Below are positions 1 through 7,320 of a stretch of 64,000 nt of DNA, piece after piece. A program made the translations under genes and the position numbers. The stretch is from Paraburkholderia phenazinium (GTDB taxonomy: Bacteria > Pseudomonadota > Gammaproteobacteria > Burkholderiales > Burkholderiaceae): contig NZ_FSRU01000002.1 of the NCBI RefSeq assembly GCF_900142845.1, positions 1,302,001-1,366,000 on the forward strand, read 5' to 3'. The notes under the pieces are model-generated. The model did not search any database. It saw only the letters and a program-made list of their open reading frames with translations, and had not been told where the DNA came from. Position 1 is the first letter of the stretch; the number at the start of each line of letters is the position of its first letter.

Positions 1-653
1 AGAAAGCGATCTTCGACCGCTCGTTTAAGACGATCGACGCAGGCGTCGAGTCCTTGGCTGGGAACGTGCAGTCTTTCCGTAAGAATTTCGTCGATTTGCC
101 GCCGCGTCTCCGAATGCGTCATACCCTCGATCAGGGCGAAACGGCCGGCGAGACTTTGCCGCTGCGGCGCCTTGAGATTGAGGTTCGAGGGAGTGAAGTC
201 GGCATCTGGAATCTGTTCGGGGTACTTGACCCGACCTTTGGCCAGAACGCCGTCGACGCTGGAGTTCGTGATAAAGACGTAGCGTCGGTTGCCGTCAGCT
301 AGCAGCATAGCCTTGGCCCGAGGCCGAGGCTTAGGACCCTTGATCCCTTTGGCTATTTTGTCATTGACCACGCCTGCAAATTCCTTGCTGCTCCAGGCGC
401 CCGCGCCCTTGAACTTGATCTGGACATGCAGTTCGCCGCTGGCGATGATCTTGAGGCTGGAGTCGGCCGTTTCTTGCGACACGGCCAAAAGCGCCTTGAT
501 GTCGTCGTGCGAAGCCGGTTCGACCACGACCTGATCCGTGACGGCGCCCCGCGAGAACATCAGCCGCAACGCCACCCAGACCGTTACCAACTTCTGATAG
601 TCATAGCCTTGGTAAGACGGATTGGCCCCGCCTCCGTCATTTTCTATCGTCAT
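1..653 (-). CDS. Cap4/DUF4297-like nuclease-domain protein, N-terminal part (runs off left edge)
   Basis: Reading leftward from an ATG at 653-651, 217 codons are open to the window edge with no stop. The N-terminus has the pattern of a Cap4/DUF4297 PD-(D/E)XK nuclease: a Tyr-Gln-Gly-Tyr-Asp-Tyr-Gln helix (residues 14-20), an acidic strand with E45, D51 in a Asp-Asp-Ile motif, and a Q78-Ile-K80 strand. In characterised relatives this domain degrades double-stranded DNA and is the N-terminal effector of CBASS Cap4 or of Avs/STAND antiphage proteins; which partner domain follows here cannot be seen. There is no clear Shine-Dalgarno sequence, but a 7-codon reading frame (673-650) ends by ATGA overlap with this start. 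It is divergent from the HTH gene at 890. The coding call is strong; the nuclease assignment rests on motif reading only. Confidence 0.7.
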   Translation of the reverse strand, partial: MTIENDGGGANPSYQGYDYQKLVTVWVALRLMFSRGAVTDQVVVEPASHDDIKALLAVSQETADSSLKIIASGELHVQIKFKGAGAWSSKEFAGVVNDKIAKGIKGPKPRPRAKAMLLADGNRRYVFITNSSVDGVLAKGRVKYPEQIPDADFTPSNLNLKAPQRQSLAGRFALIEGMTHSETRRQIDEILTERLHVPSQGLDACVDRLKRAVEDRF

Positions 654-827
654 AGAAATTTTGGTTCACTCATGAAGATACAACCGGCTGGTCCCGGAGT
701 GTCTTAAATTGGGGCGGAGGTCAGTGGAAATTAGCACTTTCACGCCACGCCCCTCGGCAAGCCGCCCTTCTCCGATCATCTCGCTCCTTCAAGTCTCGGC
801 CCGGCACAAATCCAAGTCACTAGGCCA

Positions 828-856
828 TTGACGTGCGGCAGCGTTTCTACTATATT
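828..856 (+). promoter_or_regulatory. Near-consensus sigma-70 promoter for the HTH gene
   Basis: TTGACG (828-833), a 17-base spacer, then TATATT (851-856) inside an AT-rich run. The predicted transcription start near 863 leaves a leader of about 27 bases before the ATG at 890. The same 236-base gap must hold the leftward promoter of the nuclease gene ending at 653, for which no good match was seen. Confidence 0.7.
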
Positions 857-889
857 TTATATTAGAAATAGAACTTCTTGAAAGCGAAC

Positions 890-1258
890 ATGGCACGACC
901 AATGAAGCCTGTACCGAGTCCTGTGTTGCAAGCCGACGAGGTTCGCCAACAGCTTACGGAACTCGCGCGGCAACTGACCACCGATCCTGAAATCGCTAGG
1001 TTCTCTCTGGCGGTCGACAACCGCACGGGAATGGTCTCGGCAAATGTGCAGCACTGGAGCGGACGGATTCAGCACGACGAATGGATTGCGAGAGATCTGC
1101 GCCAAAGTCAGCAATCTGACCCTGCCTCGTTGACGATCTGCGAGCGGAACCGTTCGGTTCTGTCGTTGCTGAATCAAGGGATCACTCAGGTGGAAGTGGC
1201 AAAACGCATCGGAATCTCTCAGTCTCGAGTTGCGCAAATCAAGAAGTCGTCGATGTAG
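890..1258 (+). CDS. Small C-terminal helix-turn-helix DNA-binding protein
   Basis: A 122-residue protein if started at the ATG at 890; a TTG at 878 in the same frame would add four residues. ATG 890 is preferred because GAAAG lies 5-9 bases upstream and the promoter at 828-856 is well placed for it. The last 35 residues read as a helix-turn-helix: a helix ending in an Asn-Gln-Gly turn, then Thr-Gln-Val-Glu-Val-Ala-Lys-Arg-Ile-Gly-Ile-Ser-Gln-Ser-Arg-Val recognition helices, as in Xre/ParB-like regulators. The N-terminal 80 residues are polar and not recognised. Divergence from the nuclease gene at 1-653 suggests it regulates one or both sides. The target is inference. Confidence 0.65.
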   Translation: MARPMKPVPSPVLQADEVRQQLTELARQLTTDPEIARFSLAVDNRTGMVSANVQHWSGRIQHDEWIARDLRQSQQSDPASLTICERNRSVLSLLNQGITQVEVAKRIGISQSRVAQIKKSSM

Positions 1259-1306
1259 ATCTCATAACGCTACGCTTGTTCAGCGGGCTTATAAAAGGCT
1301 CTGAAA

Positions 1307-1633
1307 ATGTCCAAAATCATCAAAGTTGCGAATGCTATCGTTGATGGTGGCTCCGATCTCATCGAAAAAGTTGCCACCCCTGCATCGCGTGCGGGATCAG
1401 CAGTTGAGCGAGCCGGCCGGCTGCTGGAGGAAGGTGTCGATGCGGAAGTCGTCGCCTTGCTGATGACAAAAAATAGTGCAACGGGCAAGCAGTACACCGA
1501 AGCCAAAGTCCTGGCCTATGGTGACCTCTATCAGGACTCAAAGACCAAGACCCCGTTGACTGCCAAGCAAACCCGCGCACTGATCAAAGATCAGCGCGCC
1601 CAAACGGGCGCCGATGCCCCCTTGCCTGCCTGA
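1307..1633 (+). CDS. Hypothetical small protein, 108 residues
   Basis: Not recognised. It starts at an ATG preceded by AAAAGGCT, a plausible ribosome-binding site, 48 bases after the HTH gene stop, so the two are probably co-transcribed. The product is hydrophilic and mostly helical by eye: an Ala/Gly/Arg-rich first half, then a Lys/Thr-rich half with a Tyr-x-Glu-Ala-x-Val-x-Ala-Tyr-Gly-Asp-Leu-Tyr stretch. No membrane segment, signal peptide or known catalytic motif is visible. It could be a small accessory or regulatory protein of the neighbouring systems; there is no direct evidence for that. Confidence 0.5.
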   Translation: MSKIIKVANAIVDGGSDLIEKVATPASRAGSAVERAGRLLEEGVDAEVVALLMTKNSATGKQYTEAKVLAYGDLYQDSKTKTPLTAKQTRALIKDQRAQTGADAPLPA

Positions 1634-1946
1634 TAGTCGACTTGTGCTTTCAGCAGCGCGACCTGCCAACATGGACGTTGCGCTTGCTCAGGATACTTGT
1701 GCGTACCGAGGCAGCCTATTCAGATTGTGCTCCGGGATCACTTCCATTAATAGCCTCGTCCAGATAGCACGGCGGCCGATCCCCCAGTCCCTCAATTTTC
1801 TCGGAACAGCCTGCAGCCTGACCAGAAATACGCGCGGATGAATTTCTCCGTCAGCGCCGGAAAAACGAAGGTTAGAATATCAAACGTGCTACCGAAAGTG
1901 ACGCTTGTACTCTGTCATCGTTACCTCTTATAGGCTAGGACATTCC
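1634..1946. other. Intergenic stretch of 313 bases, no convincing gene
   Basis: Contains a short rightward frame (1614-1841) with no homology signature and overlapping the preceding gene, judged spurious. Just before the next gene, TTGTAC (1905-1910) and TATAGG (1929-1934), 18 bases apart, form a possible weak promoter that would leave an almost leaderless transcript for the gene at 1947. Confidence 0.4.
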
Positions 1947-3143
1947 ATGCCACCGCTGGATATTCCGCTCGATAATATAACCGAAGCCGATCTCAGAAAC
2001 CTTCTCACGATGAAGGTAGGTGAATCGTCCTACCTCGATTACAAGCAGCAAACCTATGGCGATAGCGGCGACAACCGTTCAGAATTCCTTGCAGACGTTT
2101 CGTCCTTTGCTAATACCCTAGGTGGCGATATCGTTATCGGCATCGAAGAACAAGACGGAACACCGACAAAGCTTATGCCCTTCGAGGGGGACGCTGACCA
2201 AGAAACGAGGCGCCTCGAGCAAATCGCTTTGACTGGCCTCGAACCTCGGATTAATCATTTACGCATTCGCGCAATTCCCATCGCCTCCGGTGGCCATGTT
2301 CTAGTTGTTCGGATACCGAGAAGTTTCCTTCCGCCCCACCGAGTCATCGCCCGTGATAGCAACAAATTTTGGGCGCGTGCAGGAACCACCAAATATCAGC
2401 CTAACGTCCATCAGCTTCGCCAACTGTTCAATGACGCGCCGCATATGGCCGAGCGAATCCGATCGTTTCAGGCCGACCGGCTGGTCAAGATTGCCGCCGG
2501 CGATACGCCGATTCCACTCAACCAGTTAGGCAAGGTGGTAGTTCATGTTATTCCTGTCCCATCATTCGCGGATGGACGGCTAGCCGACATCGTCCAAGCG
2601 ATCGCAACCGGAACACACGTCCCCTTACCTCCCGACGAAATCGGTGGATCGAACCAGACCGGCGTCAATCTCGATGGGTTCTATAACTATACGAATAGGC
2701 ACGAGGAAGGCACCCGTCTCGCTTATGCCCAGTTCTTTCGAAACGGCGCGATGGAAGGTGTCGGCGAACTTCGTCATGAACCAGATGGCCAATCGCGCTT
2801 CGTCGGTCTCGACTTCACAACTCTCGTCATCAAAGCAGTCCGGCAATATCTCGGGGTATTGAAATCCTACGATACTGGCTTACCAGTCTACGTCTTCCTC
2901 TCCTTGTGCAATGCAACTCGAACTGTCTATCGATATTCGCCGGAAGGACTGGGCTGGAGCGAGACCTCCCCAATCGGGCGTGAAATCGTTGCGCTCCCAG
3001 AGATCTATCTTGACAACTATGACGTTGATGTCCCTGCAGTTCTACGACCAGTCTTCAATGTACTTTGGAACGCTGTGGGCCTTCACCGATGCGACATGTA
3101 CGACAGCCAAGGAGAATGGCGCGGAAGCAACGTGAGAAACTGA
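1947..3143 (+). CDS. AlbA_2 (Schlafen-like, DNA/RNA-binding) domain protein
   Basis: 398 residues from the ATG at 1947, chosen over a TTG at 1905 because TAGGA stands six bases upstream. Residues about 15-150 match the AlbA_2/Schlafen fold: a Gly-Glu-x4-Asp-Tyr-Lys motif (E26, D31, K33), then Glu-Phe-Leu-Ala-Asp-Val-Ser-Ser-Phe-Ala-Asn (46-56) and a Gly-Gly-Asp-Ile-Val-Ile-Gly-Ile strand, followed by the Arg-Asp-Ser-Asn-Lys-Phe-Trp-Ala-Arg stretch usual in these proteins. The acidic pair plus lysine is where Schlafen RNases carry their catalytic residues. The C-terminal 240 residues are unrecognised. Only 34 bases separate it from the STAND ATPase gene, implying one operon and possibly a two-component defence system. 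Domain call is firm; nuclease activity is inference. Confidence 0.75.
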   Translation: MPPLDIPLDNITEADLRNLLTMKVGESSYLDYKQQTYGDSGDNRSEFLADVSSFANTLGGDIVIGIEEQDGTPTKLMPFEGDADQETRRLEQIALTGLEPRINHLRIRAIPIASGGHVLVVRIPRSFLPPHRVIARDSNKFWARAGTTKYQPNVHQLRQLFNDAPHMAERIRSFQADRLVKIAAGDTPIPLNQLGKVVVHVIPVPSFADGRLADIVQAIATGTHVPLPPDEIGGSNQTGVNLDGFYNYTNRHEEGTRLAYAQFFRNGAMEGVGELRHEPDGQSRFVGLDFTTLVIKAVRQYLGVLKSYDTGLPVYVFLSLCNATRTVYRYSPEGLGWSETSPIGREIVALPEIYLDNYDVDVPAVLRPVFNVLWNAVGLHRCDMYDSQGEWRGSNVRN

Positions 3144-3177
3144 ACGCAGATATATCGCTAATGGCACCAAGAACTCA

Positions 3178-6100
3178 ATGTCAAACACAAATTTGGTTCG
3201 CCCCAGCCGCGACGGCGATCAGTTTCATTACCTTTGGGCTGCTCGACGCTGTCTGAAGCTACTCACCACAGATGGAGGTCTGGTCGCGGTGAGCATCGAA
3301 GGTCCGTCGCTGGGCGAGCAGCCAGAAGCGGAACCAATCGAAGCTGGTGAGGAACTGATTGACATCGCGGAGTATTTTGACAGCGAGGATATCGACCAAG
3401 CGCGGTTGGTGCGTTACATGCAGCTCAAGCACTCGACCCTGCATGCAAATGCCCCCTGGACGGCAAGTGGGTTGGAAAAAACCATTAAGGGTTTCGCGAA
3501 GCGGTTTGCCGAACTACAAAAAGCTCACGCTCAGGCCGAATTGGTGAAGAAGCTGGAGTTTTGGTTTGTCACGAATAGACCGATCAGCTCGAATTTTGTC
3601 GAAGCCGTGGCCGATGCTGCAGCAAACACAACTCCACGTCATCCAGATGAACTAGCGAAGCTTGAGAAATTTACCGAGCTGGCGGGCGGTAAGCTTGCAG
3701 TATTCTGTAAGCTGCTCCACTTCGAAGATCGCCAAGATGGGTACTGGGATCAACGCAACGTCCTGTTCCAGGAAGTTAGCGGCTATTTACCTGATGCGGA
3801 CGTTGATGCGCCAACGCAACTGAAAGAGCTTGTTACCCGACGGGCTCTTTCCGAAGGTGAACAGAATCCTACGATAACCAAGATCGACGTACTGCGGGCG
3901 TTGAAGACTGACGAAAGTCTGCTGTTCCCCGCCAACTGCCTTGTCGGCGATATTAGTAATGCCGTGTCGCGCGAGCAGGGGACCGAAATTATCAATCAAA
4001 TCGTCGGCGCGACGAGCCCCGTCATCGTCCACGCTTCCGGTGGGGTTGGCAAATCGGTCTTCGCGACACGAATCGGCAAGGGTCTTCCAGATGGTTCAGT
4101 CTGTATTCTCTACGACTGCTTTGGCAACGGACAGTACCGAGGCGCGACTGGCTATCGTCATAGACATAAAGATGCACTCGTTCAGATTGCAAACGAATTG
4201 GCCGCAAGAGGCCTCTGCCACCCTTTAATCCCTACGATACACGCCGATGCATCAGCGTATGTTCGCGCGTTTGTTTACCGCTTGAACCAAGCAGTGCAAG
4301 TCTTGCGTTCATTCGAACCGAACGCGCTTTTATGCGTAGTCGTGGATGCAGCAGATAACGCGCAGATGGCCGCTGAGGAGATAGGTGAGGCGCGTTCGTT
4401 CGCACGTGACCTCATTCGCGCAAGCATCCCTAATGGTGTCCGTCTAGTTTTTCTGTGCCGCACACATCGTCAATATCTTCTTGATCCGCCCATTGCGGCA
4501 CAATCGATCGAGCTGCGCTCGTTTAGTCGCAACGAGACGGCAGCTTTCTTGCGCAAAATATTTCCCGACGCCAACGAGCACGACGTCGATGAATTTCATC
4601 TACTAAGCTCGCACAATCCACGAGTGCAGGCACTGGCTTTATCGCAGAAGTTGCCGCTGCAAGAAGTGTTACGACTACTCGGACCCAATCCTACGAGCGT
4701 AGAAGACACAATTGCGAATCTGTTGAGTAACGCTATTGCGAAGCTCAAGGATGCCTCAGGTTCGATTGAAAAGGAACGTGTCGAAAAAATCTGTGCAGGC
4801 ATGGCAGCATTACGCCCATTGATTCCGATACCTATCCTCTCGGCGATATCAGGAGTCGAGCCAGAGGCGATTAAGAGCTTCGCTTACGATATTGGCCGAC
4901 CGCTCCTCGTGACTGGAGAGACTATTCAGTTCCTAGATGAGCCTGCCGAAACGTGGTTCCGTGACAAATTCAAACCCACGGCGCAAGGATTAGCTGGCTT
5001 CATAACCAGCATGAAACCGCTGGCAAGCGGAAGCGCGTATGTCGCCTCCATACTGCCTCAACTGATGCTGGAGGCCGGCCAATTCTCCGATCTGGTTGAC
5101 TTGGCACTGTCTTCGTCTGCACTCCCAGAAGCAAATGCGCTTGAAAGACGCGATGTCGAATTGCAGCGCCTGCAATTTGCGTTGAAAGCGGGCCTCCGAT
5201 CGCAGCGCTACCTTGAAGCGACGAAGCTTGCCCTGAAAGCTGGTGGCGAGACGGCGGGTGACGATCGGCAGCGAAAATTGCTCCAAGAAAATACCGACCT
5301 TGTATCAGATTTCATCGAGCTTGATCTCATTCAAGACATCATTTCCCGTCGCACTTTTGGTGCCGGGTGGATCGGCTCTCATCACGCATACGAAGCTGCG
5401 CTTCTTTCCGGTCGAAAAGAGTTGATGGGCGAGGCACGTAGTCGTTTGCGTATGGCCCACGAATGGCTGCAAAACTGGTCGCGGCTAACACCTGACGAAC
5501 GTGAAAAAGAGAGCGTCTCTGATCAGGATATCGTTGAACTGACCTTTGCACACTTAAATATTCATGGGCCAGCAAGTGCGATAGAGAATCTAGGACGCTG
5601 GAAACCACGTGAAATCTCGTATCGAGTCGGGCGATTGGTAATCCGGCGCCTGATTGATCATGGACGTTGGTCAGATATCGATGAAATCGCGGGTATCGCC
5701 GAGAACAATCTTTGCTTGACGCTTGCCATCGTTGTCGAATTACGAGAGGTGCATAAGACCCCTCCTGACCAAGCAACGCAACGAATACTCCGTCAACTCT
5801 CGAAAGTCCGTATCAAAGTTAACAGTCGCGGTGGCTGGGACAATGGGGAGGCGGCGCTCGATGCAGTGACAGCTGTTGTTGAAGCTGCATTGAAAAGGGG
5901 TTTATGCACGCATAGCGACGCGGCTGCGATACTCGCGCGCTATTTACCCGCCGAGCCACCGCGAGGGCTTGCGTCAAGATTTTCAAAAACTCGCTTTCCG
6001 CTGCTACGCGCCTATTGCCTACAGGCCGCGCTCGAAGGAAAGCCGATCGAGCTGATCGATATAGCTCACGCCGAGCTTAAACAAGAGATCGAGAAGAATA

Positions 6101-6339
6101 ACGAGCATGCAACCTCTCGCGATCTTCGAGAGTTTGAGGAAGATATCGGTGCACTGCTTCCATGGCATAAGCTTTGGGCATCAGTCCTACTTGGGCAGGT
6201 CAAGAAGAAGGACGTTAAAGATGAGATCGAGAAGACGCATGATGCCTCTGTGAAAGCCGAGCGGAATCGATATCGCGAAGCACCTCACGGACTCGATGGT
6301 CGATCTGACCACCCGCGAGGCGCTCAAGAAGCTGGTTGA
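3178..6339 (+). CDS. Cap4-like nuclease-STAND NTPase (Avs-like), C-terminus apparently lost by fusion
   Basis: 1053 residues as read. Residues 1-100 carry a Cap4/DUF4297-like nuclease pattern: an aromatic helix (Gly-Asp-Gln-Phe-His-Tyr), E41 on a strand, D62, and Q82-Leu-K84 on the next strand. Residues 288-293 are a Walker A loop (Gly-Gly-Val-Gly-Lys-Ser), 386-393 a hydrophobic Walker B strand ending in D390 and D393, and about 420-430 a NACHT/STAND sensor strand ending Cys-Arg-Thr-His-Arg. The rest is helical. This is the layout of antiphage STAND proteins, where a C-terminal helical sensor binds a phage protein and triggers DNA cleavage. From about base 6250 the frame turns into Arg/Gly/His-rich nonsense while the next frame becomes coding for a different protein, so the natural C-terminus is probably missing. 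Characterised relatives are usually longer. Whether it still works is open. Confidence 0.75.
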   Translation: MSNTNLVRPSRDGDQFHYLWAARRCLKLLTTDGGLVAVSIEGPSLGEQPEAEPIEAGEELIDIAEYFDSEDIDQARLVRYMQLKHSTLHANAPWTASGLEKTIKGFAKRFAELQKAHAQAELVKKLEFWFVTNRPISSNFVEAVADAAANTTPRHPDELAKLEKFTELAGGKLAVFCKLLHFEDRQDGYWDQRNVLFQEVSGYLPDADVDAPTQLKELVTRRALSEGEQNPTITKIDVLRALKTDESLLFPANCLVGDISNAVSREQGTEIINQIVGATSPVIVHASGGVGKSVFATRIGKGLPDGSVCILYDCFGNGQYRGATGYRHRHKDALVQIANELAARGLCHPLIPTIHADASAYVRAFVYRLNQAVQVLRSFEPNALLCVVVDAADNAQMAAEEIGEARSFARDLIRASIPNGVRLVFLCRTHRQYLLDPPIAAQSIELRSFSRNETAAFLRKIFPDANEHDVDEFHLLSSHNPRVQALALSQKLPLQEVLRLLGPNPTSVEDTIANLLSNAIAKLKDASGSIEKERVEKICAGMAALRPLIPIPILSAISGVEPEAIKSFAYDIGRPLLVTGETIQFLDEPAETWFRDKFKPTAQGLAGFITSMKPLASGSAYVASILPQLMLEAGQFSDLVDLALSSSALPEANALERRDVELQRLQFALKAGLRSQRYLEATKLALKAGGETAGDDRQRKLLQENTDLVSDFIELDLIQDIISRRTFGAGWIGSHHAYEAALLSGRKELMGEARSRLRMAHEWLQNWSRLTPDEREKESVSDQDIVELTFAHLNIHGPASAIENLGRWKPREISYRVGRLVIRRLIDHGRWSDIDEIAGIAENNLCLTLAIVVELREVHKTPPDQATQRILRQLSKVRIKVNSRGGWDNGEAALDAVTAVVEAALKRGLCTHSDAAAILARYLPAEPPRGLASRFSKTRFPLLRAYCLQAALEGKPIELIDIAHAELKQEIEKNNEHATSRDLREFEEDIGALLPWHKLWASVLLGQVKKKDVKDEIEKTHDASVKAERNRYREAPHGLDGRSDHPRGAQEAG

Positions 6340-7081
6340 CGAGCTTTCTCAAGGGCTTTGCATCACGTCCTTCCATGACCGTACCGGCTTCGAGTTGCAG
6401 ATGCTGCGCACAAACCGGCTGGTTGAAGCTGAGGGGCTGGAAGATTTCTTGTGCAGCCCTGTCGAAATGATAGGAATACCGACCATCTCGCTGCCAAGCT
6501 TCATCAAGGAACAGGTGGACGAAACCACGTTCAACAAGGCTTTTTTTGATGCGCTGTACGAGCTTCCCTTTTCCATCCAGTTGGATGTGGCCGGCGATGA
6601 ACCGGGTGAGAAATGGGACAATTCGCGCGGCATTGCCGATCTCAACGATGGCAAGGCACAGCATCAGGCCGAGGTTGTGAATCTCAACACAGGGATTTTC
6701 TTGGAGCTGAAGGGTGGCATCGAAGCCTGGTTCATCAATGAAGGCATGGCACTCAATCATCAGGAAATCACCCTGGATGCTTTGAACGCAATGACCCACT
6801 GGAAGCAAGCCCCTTCCTCACGCGCATTGCCGACCATGCGCATCCTCAGCTCGCTGTATGGATTGATGCGGTTTGATCCGAATCGTCGGTACAAGAACGG
6901 AGATCCTAACGACTTCCTGATAGCGGCATCCGCCCTCCCCGTCGCCCATGCGCTTTTCACGGACAGAAAATTTGCGAATCTCTTGTCCGACAAGAGAATC
7001 GGACTGGACAAGTTTTTGGACTGTACCGTGGTGAGCGGCTTCGAGGAAATGGCCCAATACCTCGAAGAACAGGTGCAATGA
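6296..7081 (+). pseudogene. PIN-like domain protein, 5'-truncated
   Basis: 261 residues from the first ATG, but the frame is already open and coding-like from 6254, straight after a TGA at 6251-6253, and there is no ribosome-binding site. The C-terminal part fits PIN-like nucleases: Asp-Pro-Asn-Asp-Phe-Leu-Ile-Ala-Ala (D203, D206), Leu-Pro-Val-Ala-His-Ala-Leu-Phe-Thr-Asp (T222, D223) and a closing Leu-Leu. The first PIN aspartate, expected near a true N-terminus, is absent, which supports 5' truncation by the event that also ended the STAND gene at 3178-6339. If translated at all, it would depend on readthrough or coupling from the STAND gene. It ends at a strong hairpin (7081-7107). Family assignment is by motif only. 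Confidence 0.6.
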
Positions 7082-7107
7082 ACGAAGGGGGCCGAAGCCC
7101 CTTCGTT
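7081..7107 (+). terminator. Hairpin after the PIN-like gene
   Basis: Perfect 10-base inverted repeat, AACGAAGGGG (7081-7090) and CCCCTTCGTT (7098-7107), with a 7-base loop, starting at the last base of the PIN-like stop codon. No long T run follows, so termination may be partial or the element may protect the transcript end. Confidence 0.55.
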
Positions 7108-7320
7108 CACACGACAATCTGCCCAGCCAGCCGCGCATCGCGCGCGTAGCCCGCGAGCCCGACGGCGGAACGCCAAGACGCGCAAAACGACACAACAGCG
7201 CGCTCCTCTCTCACGCCCGATAGTTCCTGCACCAAGAACGAGCGACACCTTGTAACATGATCGGAATTTAAGGAGGCAATCCAGCATTGCACTTGCCTCG
7301 TCCAAACCGGGGCCCTATAT

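Noticed and set aside
54..707. Three short rightward frames at the left edge
   Set aside because: They are antisense shadows of the long leftward nuclease frame that continues past the window edge.
1614..1841. 75-codon rightward frame between the small unknown gene and the AlbA_2 gene
   Set aside because: Overlaps the preceding gene in another frame and shows no ribosome-binding site or protein-like composition.
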